A DNA stretch of 25,838 nucleotides, from the NCBI GenBank assembly GCA_916049555.1, contig CAJZIB010000004.1:1-25838 (forward strand), written 5' to 3'. This document shows positions 1 through 6,555 of the stretch, in pieces (positions within the stretch are counted from its first letter, which is position 1; each line of letters begins with the position of its first letter). The position numbers and the translations under genes are program-made. This DNA is from an uncultured Candidatus Saccharibacteria bacterium (GTDB lineage Bacteria; Patescibacteriota; Saccharimonadia; Saccharimonadales; Saccharimonadaceae). Below the pieces are notes generated by a model that saw only the letters and a list, made by a program, of their open reading frames with translations, was not told where the DNA came from and did not search any database.

Positions 1-143
1 GTGGTTTTCTTAGTTTCTGGGTTGTAATTGCCGACCTCAGCCACAACGCGTCCAGAAAGTGGATGACGCTGGGATTCTTGGACGACTAGTCGAAAGGTTG
101 GGTAGTGAGTTCGACCATTACGCTGCATACGAATCGCGAGCAT
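1..143 (-). CDS. rpsP: 30S ribosomal protein bS16, partial (C-terminus outside window)
   Basis: Structural protein of the small ribosomal subunit. The 47 visible residues start MLAIRMQRNGRTHYPTFRLV and continue with VVQESQRHP, SGRVVAEVGNYNP, which matches the N-terminal half of bS16 (hydrophobic first strand, basic RNxRxxxPxFRLVV segment, then G.VxExxGxYNP). The ATG at 143 follows a good Shine-Dalgarno (AAGGAG, 5 nt spacer), and a strong promoter lies about 30-58 nt upstream. The gene runs off the left edge, so the last third is not seen. It is transcribed separately from the unknown gene upstream, whose terminator abuts this promoter. Too short for automatic calling, but the match is clear. 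Confidence 0.9.
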   Translation of the reverse strand, partial: MLAIRMQRNGRTHYPTFRLVVQESQRHPLSGRVVAEVGNYNPETKKT

Positions 144-172
144 GTTTTCTCCTTAAATTTATTTATTGGTTT

Positions 173-201
173 ATTTTATACTATTTTGCAGGATTTTTCA
201 A
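173..201 (-). promoter_or_regulatory. rpsP promoter
   Basis: On the minus strand, a -35 box TTGAAA (196-201), 17 nt spacer and -10 box TAAAAT (173-178) precede rpsP. The predicted start is near 166, giving a leader of about 23 nt that carries AAGGAG. The -35 box lies immediately after the T-tract of the upstream gene's terminator. Confidence 0.7.
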
Positions 202-203
202 GA

Positions 204-231
204 TAAAAAGAAGCCCTCCAGAGGAGGGCTT
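204..231 (-). terminator. Rho-independent terminator of the unknown 286-residue gene
   Basis: The minus strand forms a perfect 9-bp stem AAGCCCTCC / GGAGGGCTT (211-231) with a 3-nt loop, followed by CTTTTTAT. The base of the stem overlaps the gene's TAA stop (230-232). It insulates the unknown gene from rpsP. Confidence 0.85.
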
Positions 232-1090
232 AGCAGGCAGGCTGTATTTTTGCCTTCTGTGCGGCCAGCATTTTTGCCTTTTGTGCGGCCTGCATTTTTG
301 CCTTGTTGTCGAGAAATACGTCTTCGATAAAGCGAAAGGTGATCACTTTTTCGATGCGACGTTCAATCCAATCATATAAAACATACTCCTCAACTTCTTG
401 CAACTCAAAATAATTAATCTTTAAGAAGATTATATCGGCAATACGATCAACATTTTCATCAGTGAAGATCTTATTGAGTAATTCTGTATCCATCTCCTTG
501 GTGGATGAATCAAAATCAGGGTCGATGACACTGTAGAATTTAGACAATGTATCCTTAATTAAATTGCGCGCCTCCTTCCGGCGCTCCCTCGCGCTCAGCG
601 CTCTTTTAGAATAGAACGTGCAGATGGTCTTTTGTACGTAATACAAGTTTACCTTCGTGTCTGTCTTAGATCTACCCTTTTTATCAAATAGATTATTCTC
701 ACCTGCTCTACCACTCGAGTCTACTAGATCGAGGTATTGCTGCACATTCATCTTACTTGAACACTTTAAGATGTCATTCAAATCCCTTATCTCGCTCTCT
801 TTTATTTCTTGGACTTTTGCCTCAAGAGTCTTGAGGTCACCATCATAGTACTTGCGATAGGTCTCCAGTTGTTTAGTGCTGATTTTCTCCTCTCCACAAC
901 GTTTTAGTGACTCTAGAAGATACCTAGTGGAGGTATTTTTCCCCATTTGATAAAGCCAGCTCATCAGACGGATGTAGTATCGGATAACCCTTTTAATGTA
1001 GACTATCGAATATTTGACGGGCTTGTCACTCTCTTTCGCCTTTCTAGCAATCAGCTCCTTAGCCTCGTCCTTCGTGTATGCCTTCTTCAT
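230..1090 (-). CDS. unrecognised 286-residue charged protein with C-terminal octapeptide repeats
   Basis: Function not recognised. The ATG at 1090 is chosen over one at 1147 because it is preceded by a near-perfect Shine-Dalgarno (AGGAGG, 7 nt spacer). The protein starts MKKAYTKDEAKELIARKAKE and is soluble-looking and rich in Lys, Glu and Arg. It has a Tyr/Ile-rich segment near residues 27-50, a probable coiled coil near 75-110, and a Tyr/Phe-rich acidic region near 230-265. The C-terminus is 2.5 copies of an 8-residue repeat (KAKMQAAQ, KAKMLAAQ, KAKIQPAC) ending in cysteine. No signal peptide and no clear membrane segment. The gene has its own promoter and terminator and lies between two housekeeping genes, rnc and rpsP, so it looks like an autonomous insert. 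I see no nuclease, kinase or DNA-binding motif that would justify naming it. Confidence 0.75.
   Translation of the reverse strand: MKKAYTKDEAKELIARKAKESDKPVKYSIVYIKRVIRYYIRLMSWLYQMGKNTSTRYLLESLKRCGEEKISTKQLETYRKYYDGDLKTLEAKVQEIKESEIRDLNDILKCSSKMNVQQYLDLVDSSGRAGENNLFDKKGRSKTDTKVNLYYVQKTICTFYSKRALSARERRKEARNLIKDTLSKFYSVIDPDFDSSTKEMDTELLNKIFTDENVDRIADIIFLKINYFELQEVEEYVLYDWIERRIEKVITFRFIEDVFLDNKAKMQAAQKAKMLAAQKAKIQPAC
247..304 (-). repeat. 24-bp in-frame tandem repeat at the 3' end of the unknown gene
   Basis: Units begin at 247, 271 and 295. The first two are 24 bp and differ at two positions; the third is partial. They encode the KAKMxAAQ octapeptide repeat, so gain or loss of a unit keeps the frame. 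Confidence 0.85.
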
Positions 1091-1151
1091 GGTTTCCCTC
1101 CTAGTAAAGTACTTTCTGACATTTTGAATGTCACACATTAGAAACATACAT

Positions 1152-1180
1152 ATAATAACATATTTTGTTAAGAAAGTAAA
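1152..1180 (-). promoter_or_regulatory. promoter of the unknown 286-residue gene
   Basis: Minus strand: -35 TTTACT (1175-1180), 17 nt spacer, -10 TATTAT (1152-1157). The predicted start is near 1145, with a leader of about 55 nt ending in AGGAGGGAAACC before the ATG at 1090. Confidence 0.6.
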
Positions 1181-1210
1181 GCTCTAACATCATAAGATAG
1201 AGAATCGCCA

Positions 1211-1233
1211 AATAGAGCCTCTTGAGCTCTATT
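1211..1233 (-). terminator. possible weak terminator after rnc
   Basis: An 8-bp inverted repeat AATAGAGC / GCTCTATT with a 7-nt loop lies 40 nt past the rnc stop. Only a short T run (ATTTGG) follows on the minus strand, so intrinsic termination is uncertain. Confidence 0.35.
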
Positions 1234-1273
1234 ATTGAACTATAATTAATCTTTACTGGTCGGGTGTGAAGAA

Positions 1274-2155
1274 TTATTTTACTAGAGACAGTTTGCCGGT
1301 AACCATCTTTTGGGTGTTATTCTGCTTTTTATAGTATTTAATGCCTTCGCTGGCAGCAGCAGATTGAGCCTCTTGTTTGCTATGGCCAGTACCGGTCCCG
1401 CGTTTGTGTCCTGCTACCACTACATCGATAGTAAAGAGACGATCGTGATCTGGTCCCTCTTCTTTAGTCACATGATACTGTGGGGTACTATTTTCAAACT
1501 TCTGGGCAAGTTCCTGGAGATAACTTTTAGCATCTCGCCACGATTCAGACAAAATCACTTCGTCCATCTTAGTGATGATGTGTTGATAGATAAAATCTTT
1601 GGCGGCCTCAAAACCCTGATCGAGGTAGATTGCGCCAGTGACAGCCTCGAAACAGTCAGCAATAATGGAGGCGTGAGTGCGGCTATTGCCAAGCTTTTCT
1701 CCTTTAGATAGACGAATTAGATGAATATAACCAATTTCATAAGAGGCTGCACCAATTGATTCGGTGCGGACCAGAGCGGAGCGCCAAGCAGTCATAATGC
1801 CTTCCGGTTCATCAAAGTTATCAAACAAGAAGTCAGAAACCACAAGCTCCAGGATGGCGTCACCGAGGAACTCTAGGCGTTCGTTATGCTCAACTTCTGC
1901 CTTGCGATGCTCATTGACGTAACTTCGGTGAGTTAGTGCGGTAATAAAAAGTGTGACGTCCTTAAATTCAATGCCCATTTTTGACTTTGCAAAATCAGAA
2001 TAGGTATCAAGAGTATCCTTGGTAAAGGTTTCAGGTGGCAGACTTTTATCTTGAGTTTTCTTAACAGCGGCCTCTTCGATATGCTTTTTTATGAGGTCGA
2101 TATTGATATGATATTTTTCTAGGGTTGATTTCATAAATCCTTTTCGTGAGTTCAT
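1274..2155 (-). CDS. rnc: ribonuclease III
   Basis: Endonuclease that cleaves double-stranded RNA, matures rRNA and processes structured mRNAs in the cytoplasm. The RNase III signature HNERLEFLGDAI is at residues 90-101 (acidic residues E92, E95, D99). The second acidic cluster IIADCFEAVTGA is near 164-175 (D167, E170). A double-stranded RNA binding domain follows at about 203-280, ending in the usual Ala-rich helix. At 293 residues it exceeds the typical ~225 because of a ~60-residue N-terminal extension. The start is uncertain: the ATG at 2155 sits 3 nt from a stable hairpin and lacks a Shine-Dalgarno, whereas the in-frame ATG at 2134 (MKSTLEKY) follows AAAAGGA at short spacing. The gene has its own promoter. 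The leader hairpin could be a self-cleavage site, as known for rnc autoregulation in E. coli; that is inference. Confidence 0.93.
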   Translation of the reverse strand: MNSRKGFMKSTLEKYHINIDLIKKHIEEAAVKKTQDKSLPPETFTKDTLDTYSDFAKSKMGIEFKDVTLFITALTHRSYVNEHRKAEVEHNERLEFLGDAILELVVSDFLFDNFDEPEGIMTAWRSALVRTESIGAASYEIGYIHLIRLSKGEKLGNSRTHASIIADCFEAVTGAIYLDQGFEAAKDFIYQHIITKMDEVILSESWRDAKSYLQELAQKFENSTPQYHVTKEEGPDHDRLFTIDVVVAGHKRGTGTGHSKQEAQSAAASEGIKYYKKQNNTQKMVTGKLSLVK

Positions 2156-2158
2156 TTT

Positions 2159-2180
2159 GACACTAGAGTGATCTAGTGTC
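2159..2180 (-). promoter_or_regulatory. hairpin in the rnc leader
   Basis: Perfect 9-bp inverted repeat GACACTAGA / TCTAGTGTC with a 4-nt loop, lying between the predicted transcription start and the first rnc ATG. It has no T-tract, so it is not a terminator. Possible roles are a site for RNase III autoregulation or translational control. Confidence 0.5.
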
Positions 2181-2203
2181 TGGTGAAACCTCGAATTTTA
2201 ATT

Positions 2204-2233
2204 ATTATAAGTACGAACTACTTCTCCTTACAA
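2204..2233 (-). promoter_or_regulatory. rnc promoter
   Basis: Minus strand: -35 TTGTAA (2228-2233), 18 nt spacer, consensus -10 TATAAT (2204-2209). The -35 box overlaps the TAA stop of the NUDIX gene upstream. The predicted start near 2197 gives a leader of about 42 nt containing the hairpin. Confidence 0.55.
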
Positions 2234-2854
2234 CTCACCAGTGCGAATGCGTTTTTTGGCGATTAGCATTAACTTTTCAATGTCGTCATACTCAATTGCA
2301 TTGAGTGCGTCTCTAAAAGAAAACCATTTGATGCCATTCATCCATTTTTCCTTGGTTGGTCTTTCATTACCGTCCATAGCACGAACGAGATAAATTTGGG
2401 TAGTCATGAGGACTAATTTATCAACGCGGCGATACTTAAAATGGATTTTGCCTAACCAAGAAAGGACCTTGATGTGGTTTAAGCCTGCTTCTTCACCAAT
2501 TTCGCGAATAGCGGTTTGCTTGGCAGTTTCGCCGGCCTCGATATGGCCTTTAGGAATCGTCCAGCGATTTTTTGAATCCTGGATGAGAAGAATTTCTATA
2601 TCATTCTTCTGTCTGTTGTAGCGAAAGACGATTCCACCAGAGGTCGGCTCGCGCACAATCTCTTTGATGGCTGGTTTCTTTTTAAATGACTTCTCGACAC
2701 CTACCTTTGTGGTATTTGGCCGTGAATTACGTGAATTTTGACGATTTTTGACAAAGTTATGAGTTGTAGAATCTTTGGGTTTCGTTCTATTTGTCGGATG
2801 CGACTGGTTGGGACTCAACTTGCGATTCTGATCCTTCATGTTCTTTCTCTTCAT
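2228..2854 (-). CDS. NUDIX hydrolase with basic disordered N-terminus
   Basis: Hydrolyses a nucleoside diphosphate linked to another moiety; substrate unknown. A canonical Nudix box (G-x5-E-x7-REIGEEAGL) spans residues 103-125 and all key residues are present. The domain runs from about 65 to 205. The first ~60 residues are a low-complexity Lys/Asn/Arg/Ser/Thr-rich segment unlike the folded domain, possibly nucleic-acid binding. The first 68 bp overlap the 3' end of nusB in another frame. An alternative ATG at 2839 (MKDQN) still overlaps, and no later start would keep the whole domain. The gene is last in the rpmF-nusB operon. Candidate substrates, given an RNA-linked neighbourhood, include Ap4A or RNA 5' ends, but the sequence does not decide this. 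Confidence 0.9.
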   Translation of the reverse strand: MKRKNMKDQNRKLSPNQSHPTNRTKPKDSTTHNFVKNRQNSRNSRPNTTKVGVEKSFKKKPAIKEIVREPTSGGIVFRYNRQKNDIEILLIQDSKNRWTIPKGHIEAGETAKQTAIREIGEEAGLNHIKVLSWLGKIHFKYRRVDKLVLMTTQIYLVRAMDGNERPTKEKWMNGIKWFSFRDALNAIEYDDIEKLMLIAKKRIRTGEL

Positions 2855-3281
2855 TATTCAATCCAAGTTGCTTGTAGGCCGTACCTAGAACACCATTGAT
2901 GAACTTTGAAGAGTTATCGGAGCCGAAAGCTTTTGCAAGCTCGACAGCTTCGTTAATCACAACTTTTGGAGGAACAACTCTTGTTTCAAGTTCATAAAGA
3001 CCGATACGCAAAATATTGCGATCGATGGCTGCAATAGTATCTAATGGCCATTCCGGAGCGAGTGGTTGTAGTTCACGATCAAGCTTGTCTTGATTTTTCA
3101 CTACACCTCTCCCAATACTAAAAACAAACTCAGTATCTCCGAGAGCTTTGGAATATGGTTCAATATTTTTTGCGATGATGGACTCGATTTCGGCTGTAGC
3201 ATCGCCCGCCTTTGCCCGAAACTCGTATTCATACAAGCTTTGTAATGCAATGATTCTACCGAGGTGCCGATTACTTGCCAT
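2787..3281 (-). CDS. nusB: transcription antitermination factor NusB
   Basis: RNA-binding partner of NusE (ribosomal protein S10) in the antitermination complex that acts on rRNA operons. The 164-residue all-helical protein shows family hallmarks: N-terminal SNRHLGRIIALQSLYEYEF (basic helix), central LAPEWPLDTIAAIDRNILRI, and the motif PPKVVINEAVELAKAFGSD followed by SSKFINGVLG. A 20-residue acidic/polar tail (EEKEHEGSESQ...) follows the fold. Its ATG overlaps the rpmF stop by one base (TAATG), indicating translational coupling. Its own 3' end overlaps the NUDIX gene. Confidence 0.95.
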   Translation of the reverse strand: MASNRHLGRIIALQSLYEYEFRAKAGDATAEIESIIAKNIEPYSKALGDTEFVFSIGRGVVKNQDKLDRELQPLAPEWPLDTIAAIDRNILRIGLYELETRVVPPKVVINEAVELAKAFGSDNSSKFINGVLGTAYKQLGLNNEEKEHEGSESQVESQPVASDK

Positions 3282-3478
3282 TATTTTTCGCTTTTCTTTG
3301 CTTTACTTACAACTTTTGCAGTTTTTACAGTTTTTACCTTAAGGTTTGGGGTCTTTTTTGCGGTCTCAAAAGCCTTAACAGGTGATTTCTTGTTAACAGC
3401 ACGAGCCAAAACAAGACGTAGGTGGCTTCGGCGAAGACCAGTCTTTCTTGGGCTGCTTTGTTTTTTAGGTTCAGGCAT
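3281..3478 (-). CDS. rpmF: 50S ribosomal protein bL32
   Basis: Small basic protein of the large ribosomal subunit. The 65 residues begin MPEPKKQSSPRKTGLRRSH, matching the bL32 pattern (PKx, S-x-RKxG-RRSH-x-L). The C-terminal half is a Lys/Val/Thr-rich tail without the zinc-binding cysteines found in some bL32s. The start at 3478 follows AAGGAG with a 6-nt spacer. First gene of the rpmF-nusB-NUDIX operon. The main doubt is the short conserved part; the motif and its position beside nusB support the call. Confidence 0.8.
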   Translation of the reverse strand: MPEPKKQSSPRKTGLRRSHLRLVLARAVNKKSPVKAFETAKKTPNLKVKTVKTAKVVSKAKKSEK

Positions 3479-3517
3479 TAAATGCTCCTTATTAGTATAT
3501 TGACAATAATTTAGCTA

Positions 3518-3546
3518 ATTATACGTCAAAAAATCGGTTTTTTCAA
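3518..3546 (-). promoter_or_regulatory. rpmF-nusB-NUDIX operon promoter
   Basis: Minus strand: -35 TTGAAA (3541-3546), exactly 17 nt spacer, consensus -10 TATAAT (3518-3523). It lies directly after the leuS stop codon; no terminator separates leuS from this operon. Confidence 0.75.
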
Positions 3547-3560
3547 GATTAAGTTTTGTT

Positions 3561-5927
3561 TTAGGCCACGATATTAATAAGTTTGGCGCCTTTTGGAATA
3601 ATAATCTTCTTTGGTTCACCTGAAAGATACTTTTTGACATTTTCTTCAGCTAGCGCGAGACCCTTAATCTTCTCTTCATCTTGAAGGTCGGTTGCGGCGA
3701 TCTCTAACTTAGTACGGACCTTACCATTAACCTGTACGATCAACTGTACAGAGTCTGAAACTAGCATTTTTTCATCGTATGTAGGCCAGGTATCATTTTC
3801 CTGTTCAGATTCGAGGATTTCGGAGGCTAAGTGTGGCGCAAATGGCTTTAAGAGCTTTGCGAGTACCGCGATATCAGTTTTGTGAACGCCGATTTTATAG
3901 AGGTCATTAACATATTCCATCAGGGCTGCCACTGCGGTATTAAAATTATTGCTTTCAATATCTTGAGTGACTTTTTTGATGGTTTTATGACGGATCTGCG
4001 CAGTCTGATTATCAGACGGTAGGCGTTCAGATTGATTGAAGGCAAGATTAAAACAGCGATTCAAGAAGCGATAGACGCCACCGATAGCGGTAGTGCTCCA
4101 GGCTGCATCTTCATTATAAGGGCCAATGAATAGCTCATAAGTGCGCAAAGTGTCAGCACCATATCCTGAATCAATCACGTCAAGTGGATCAATCACATTA
4201 CCCTTGGATTTAGACATCTTTTTTCCATCCGGTGCGTTGATATAGCCGTTATAGAGTAGTTTTTTGACTGGCTCGCGGAATGGCAGATACCCCTCATCTG
4301 CAAAGAATTTACACCAGAAGCGGACATACAACAAGTGCGCTACGGCATGGTCACCACCACAATAGATATCGAGCGGTTCCCAGTATTTGATGGCCTCCTG
4401 GTCCCAGGCGGCATTTTTGTCGTGTGGTGAAGCATAGCGCCAGAGATACCAAGAAGAACAGGCGTAGCCGTCAAGAGTATCAGTTTCACGGGTCATTTCT
4501 TCGCCATTAATGGTAACTTTTAGCCAGTCTTTAGCCTTAGCCAAGGCGGAACGGCCAGTTTTATCAGGTCTAAAATCAGAAACCTCTGGAAGAACCACCG
4601 GAAGTTGCTCCTCAGGTATGGCATGAGGTTCACCGTTTTTATCATAGGCGATTGGAATTGGACAGCCCCAGTAACGCTGACGAGAAATTAGCCAGTCGCG
4701 CATACGATAGGTGACTTTTTTCTCTGCGACCTCAGCACCGAGTTTTTCAAGAATTTTAGCGCGAGCCTCTTCCGAAGAGTAGCCGTTAAATTCTCCAGAG
4801 TTAATCAACTTACCTTCACCGTGGAAGCAAGGTTCTTCAGTCGGGTTCTCAATTACTGGCTTGGTTTGTAACTGGTATTTTTCCGCAAAAGCAAAGTCAC
4901 GTTCATCGTGCGCTGGGACGGCCATCACTGCACCATCGCCATAATTGATAAGGACGTAATCTGAGATCCAGATTGGGATTTGTTCTTTTGTTAGAGGATT
5001 GATGGCGAAGCTTCCAGTGAAGACGCCGGTTTTCTTCTTATTCTCTTGACGCTCAATTTCAGATTTTTTAATAGCGTTTGCGCAGTATTCTGCAACTTGC
5101 GCCTGAGTTTCAGGGGTAGTAAGTTCTGGAATTAAGGCATGCTCTGGGGCCAAAACAAGAAAAGTGGCGCCACAGATCGTGTCAATACGTGTGGTAAAAA
5201 TATCGATTTTAAGGTCTTTTCCTGCAACTTCAAACTTAACATTGGCACCTTCAGAGCGACCAATCCAGTTTTTCTGCATAGTTTTGATTTTTTCTGGCCA
5301 GTTGAGACTATCGATTTCCGCCAATAATTCGTCAGCATAGGCAGTAATTTTAAAGAACCATTGTTTCATCTTTTTCTTTTCAACCTCTGCCCCACAGCGC
5401 CAACAATGACCATTTTCTACCTGTTCATTTGCAAGAACGGTCTGATCATTTGGGCACCACCACTGGTAACTCTCTTTTTGATAGGCAAGACCTTTTTTAT
5501 AAAGCTGCAAAAAGCACCACTGAGTCCAACGATAATATTCAGGGTCAGAGGTGTTTAGCTCTCTAGTCCAGTCAATAAAATAGCCGAGGCGCTTAGCTTG
5601 TTTACGGAAGTTTTCGATATTGGTTTTTGTAGCAGCTTTTGGAGAAATACCGGTTTTAATAGCATAATTTTCGGCTGGCAAGCCAAATGTGTCGTAACCA
5701 AATGGCCTGAGGACATTTTTGCCGTTTTGGGAGTAAAAACGAGCAAGTACGTCAACGATTGAAAAATTACGTACGTGACCAACATGGAGACCAGCACCGG
5801 ATGGGTATGGGAACATTTCGGCGAGAAACATTTTCTCTTTTGAATCTTCTTTTGCCTTAAAAGTCTGTTCTTTTTCCCAGATTTTTTGCCACTTTTCTTC
5901 AATTTTAATCGGATTATATCTTTCCAT
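3561..5927 (-). CDS. leuS: leucyl-tRNA synthetase
   Basis: Class I aminoacyl-tRNA synthetase that charges tRNA-Leu. HIGH motif as HVGH at residues 48-51 within PYPSGAGLHVGHVRNFS. A zinc-ribbon-like insert (CPND...CWRCG) is near 160-182. The CP1 editing domain has FTTRIDTICGATF near 245-257 and VMAVPAHDERDF near 337-348, including the conserved Asp. The catalytic domain resumes at MRDWLISRQRYWGCPIP, and KMSKS is at about 570-574. The anticodon-binding and C-terminal domains end in KGAKLINIVA. At 788 residues it is shorter than the E. coli enzyme (860), as expected for a reduced genome. The ATG follows TAGGGAG (7 nt). An extended -10 promoter lies in the 54-bp gap after the methyltransferase gene. 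Confidence 0.98.
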   Translation of the reverse strand: MERYNPIKIEEKWQKIWEKEQTFKAKEDSKEKMFLAEMFPYPSGAGLHVGHVRNFSIVDVLARFYSQNGKNVLRPFGYDTFGLPAENYAIKTGISPKAATKTNIENFRKQAKRLGYFIDWTRELNTSDPEYYRWTQWCFLQLYKKGLAYQKESYQWWCPNDQTVLANEQVENGHCWRCGAEVEKKKMKQWFFKITAYADELLAEIDSLNWPEKIKTMQKNWIGRSEGANVKFEVAGKDLKIDIFTTRIDTICGATFLVLAPEHALIPELTTPETQAQVAEYCANAIKKSEIERQENKKKTGVFTGSFAINPLTKEQIPIWISDYVLINYGDGAVMAVPAHDERDFAFAEKYQLQTKPVIENPTEEPCFHGEGKLINSGEFNGYSSEEARAKILEKLGAEVAEKKVTYRMRDWLISRQRYWGCPIPIAYDKNGEPHAIPEEQLPVVLPEVSDFRPDKTGRSALAKAKDWLKVTINGEEMTRETDTLDGYACSSWYLWRYASPHDKNAAWDQEAIKYWEPLDIYCGGDHAVAHLLYVRFWCKFFADEGYLPFREPVKKLLYNGYINAPDGKKMSKSKGNVIDPLDVIDSGYGADTLRTYELFIGPYNEDAAWSTTAIGGVYRFLNRCFNLAFNQSERLPSDNQTAQIRHKTIKKVTQDIESNNFNTAVAALMEYVNDLYKIGVHKTDIAVLAKLLKPFAPHLASEILESEQENDTWPTYDEKMLVSDSVQLIVQVNGKVRTKLEIAATDLQDEEKIKGLALAEENVKKYLSGEPKKIIIPKGAKLINIVA

Positions 5928-5949
5928 AAAAAACTCCCTAATCTATCTT

Positions 5950-5958
5950 ATTATATCA
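5950..5958 (-). promoter_or_regulatory. leuS extended -10 promoter
   Basis: Minus strand TGATATAAT, i.e. TGn plus consensus -10 TATAAT (5950-5955); no convincing -35. Predicted start near 5943, leader about 16 nt containing GGGAG. Confidence 0.6.
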
Positions 5959-5981
5959 AATTTCAGAGATTTGCCGGATTT

Positions 5982-6500
5982 TTAGAGGCAACGGAGGTAA
6001 AAAAGTAGGATGGCAGTAGCGATTGAGACATTGAAGGATTCTTTCTCCCCATACATCGGGATTTCTAGAAAAAGATCAACTAGAGAATGTAGTTCTTTGG
6101 GAATACCAAGGACCTCTTCGCCCAGAAGGATGGCAACCTTATCTTTTAGGTGAGTTTTGGTCTCTGGATCGTTTATGAGATGTGTGATCTTACCTGAGAG
6201 ATTATTTTCGAGGCCGATGATCTGGAATCCACTATTTTTTAGATCATTTAGGGTTTGTTTTATGTCGTCAGTGGTGCTAGACTTTAAAGTTTGTTCGGCG
6301 CCGAGGGCGGTTTTATGAATTTGATCAGTAAGTTTTGTCGCGAGATGAGGCAGGAGTTTTGAATACGGGAGAGGAGTTGGTGTGTAGCCGGAATAAATTA
6401 CCCTGTTGACCCCAAAACCGTCGGCGGTACGCAAGATTGATCCGACATTATAGGTCGAACGGATATTATGCAGAATTATGATAATTTCCCGGTTTTGCAT
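5982..6500 (-). CDS. SpoU/TrmH-family RNA 2'-O-methyltransferase
   Basis: SPOUT-class enzyme that transfers a methyl group from S-adenosylmethionine to a ribose 2'-OH in tRNA or rRNA. All three family motifs are visible in 172 residues: motif 1 HNIRSTYNVGSILRTADGFG (11-30), motif 2 ILLGEEVLGIPKEL near 123-136, and motif 3 IPMYGEKESFNVSIATAILL near the C-terminus. The size suits a minimal single-domain member such as TrmL-type enzymes, but the target nucleotide cannot be told. There is no Shine-Dalgarno: the ATG lies 6 nt after an extended -10 box (TGATAGAAT), so the mRNA is probably leaderless. The gene is divergent from the LOG gene and directly precedes leuS. Confidence 0.93.
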   Translation of the reverse strand: MQNREIIIILHNIRSTYNVGSILRTADGFGVNRVIYSGYTPTPLPYSKLLPHLATKLTDQIHKTALGAEQTLKSSTTDDIKQTLNDLKNSGFQIIGLENNLSGKITHLINDPETKTHLKDKVAILLGEEVLGIPKELHSLVDLFLEIPMYGEKESFNVSIATAILLFYLRCL

Positions 6501-6506
6501 GATTAT

Positions 6507-6515
6507 ATTCTATCA
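6507..6515 (-). promoter_or_regulatory. extended -10 promoter of the methyltransferase gene
   Basis: Minus strand TGATAGAAT with the -10 hexamer at 6507-6512, 6 nt before the ATG at 6500. Transcription would start at or next to the A of the ATG. The 17-nt-upstream position (AGGGGA) does not resemble a -35 box. Confidence 0.6.
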
Positions 6516-6540
6516 TGAATTAGTGATTCTCCCCTGTTTC

Positions 6541-6549
6541 TGATATAAT
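6541..6549 (+). promoter_or_regulatory. extended -10 promoter of the LOG-family gene
   Basis: TGATATAAT with the consensus -10 at 6544-6549, 6 nt before the ATG at 6556. It mirrors the divergent promoter at 6507-6515; the two -10 boxes are 31 nt apart. Confidence 0.65.
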
Positions 6550-6555
6550 ATGCTT

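Noticed and set aside
59..379. Plus-strand open frame of about 106 codons across the rpsP/unknown-gene junction
   Set aside because: It lies antisense to rpsP and runs through a promoter and a terminator. It has no ribosome binding site and its Cys/Leu-rich repeats are just the reverse of the 24-bp repeat.
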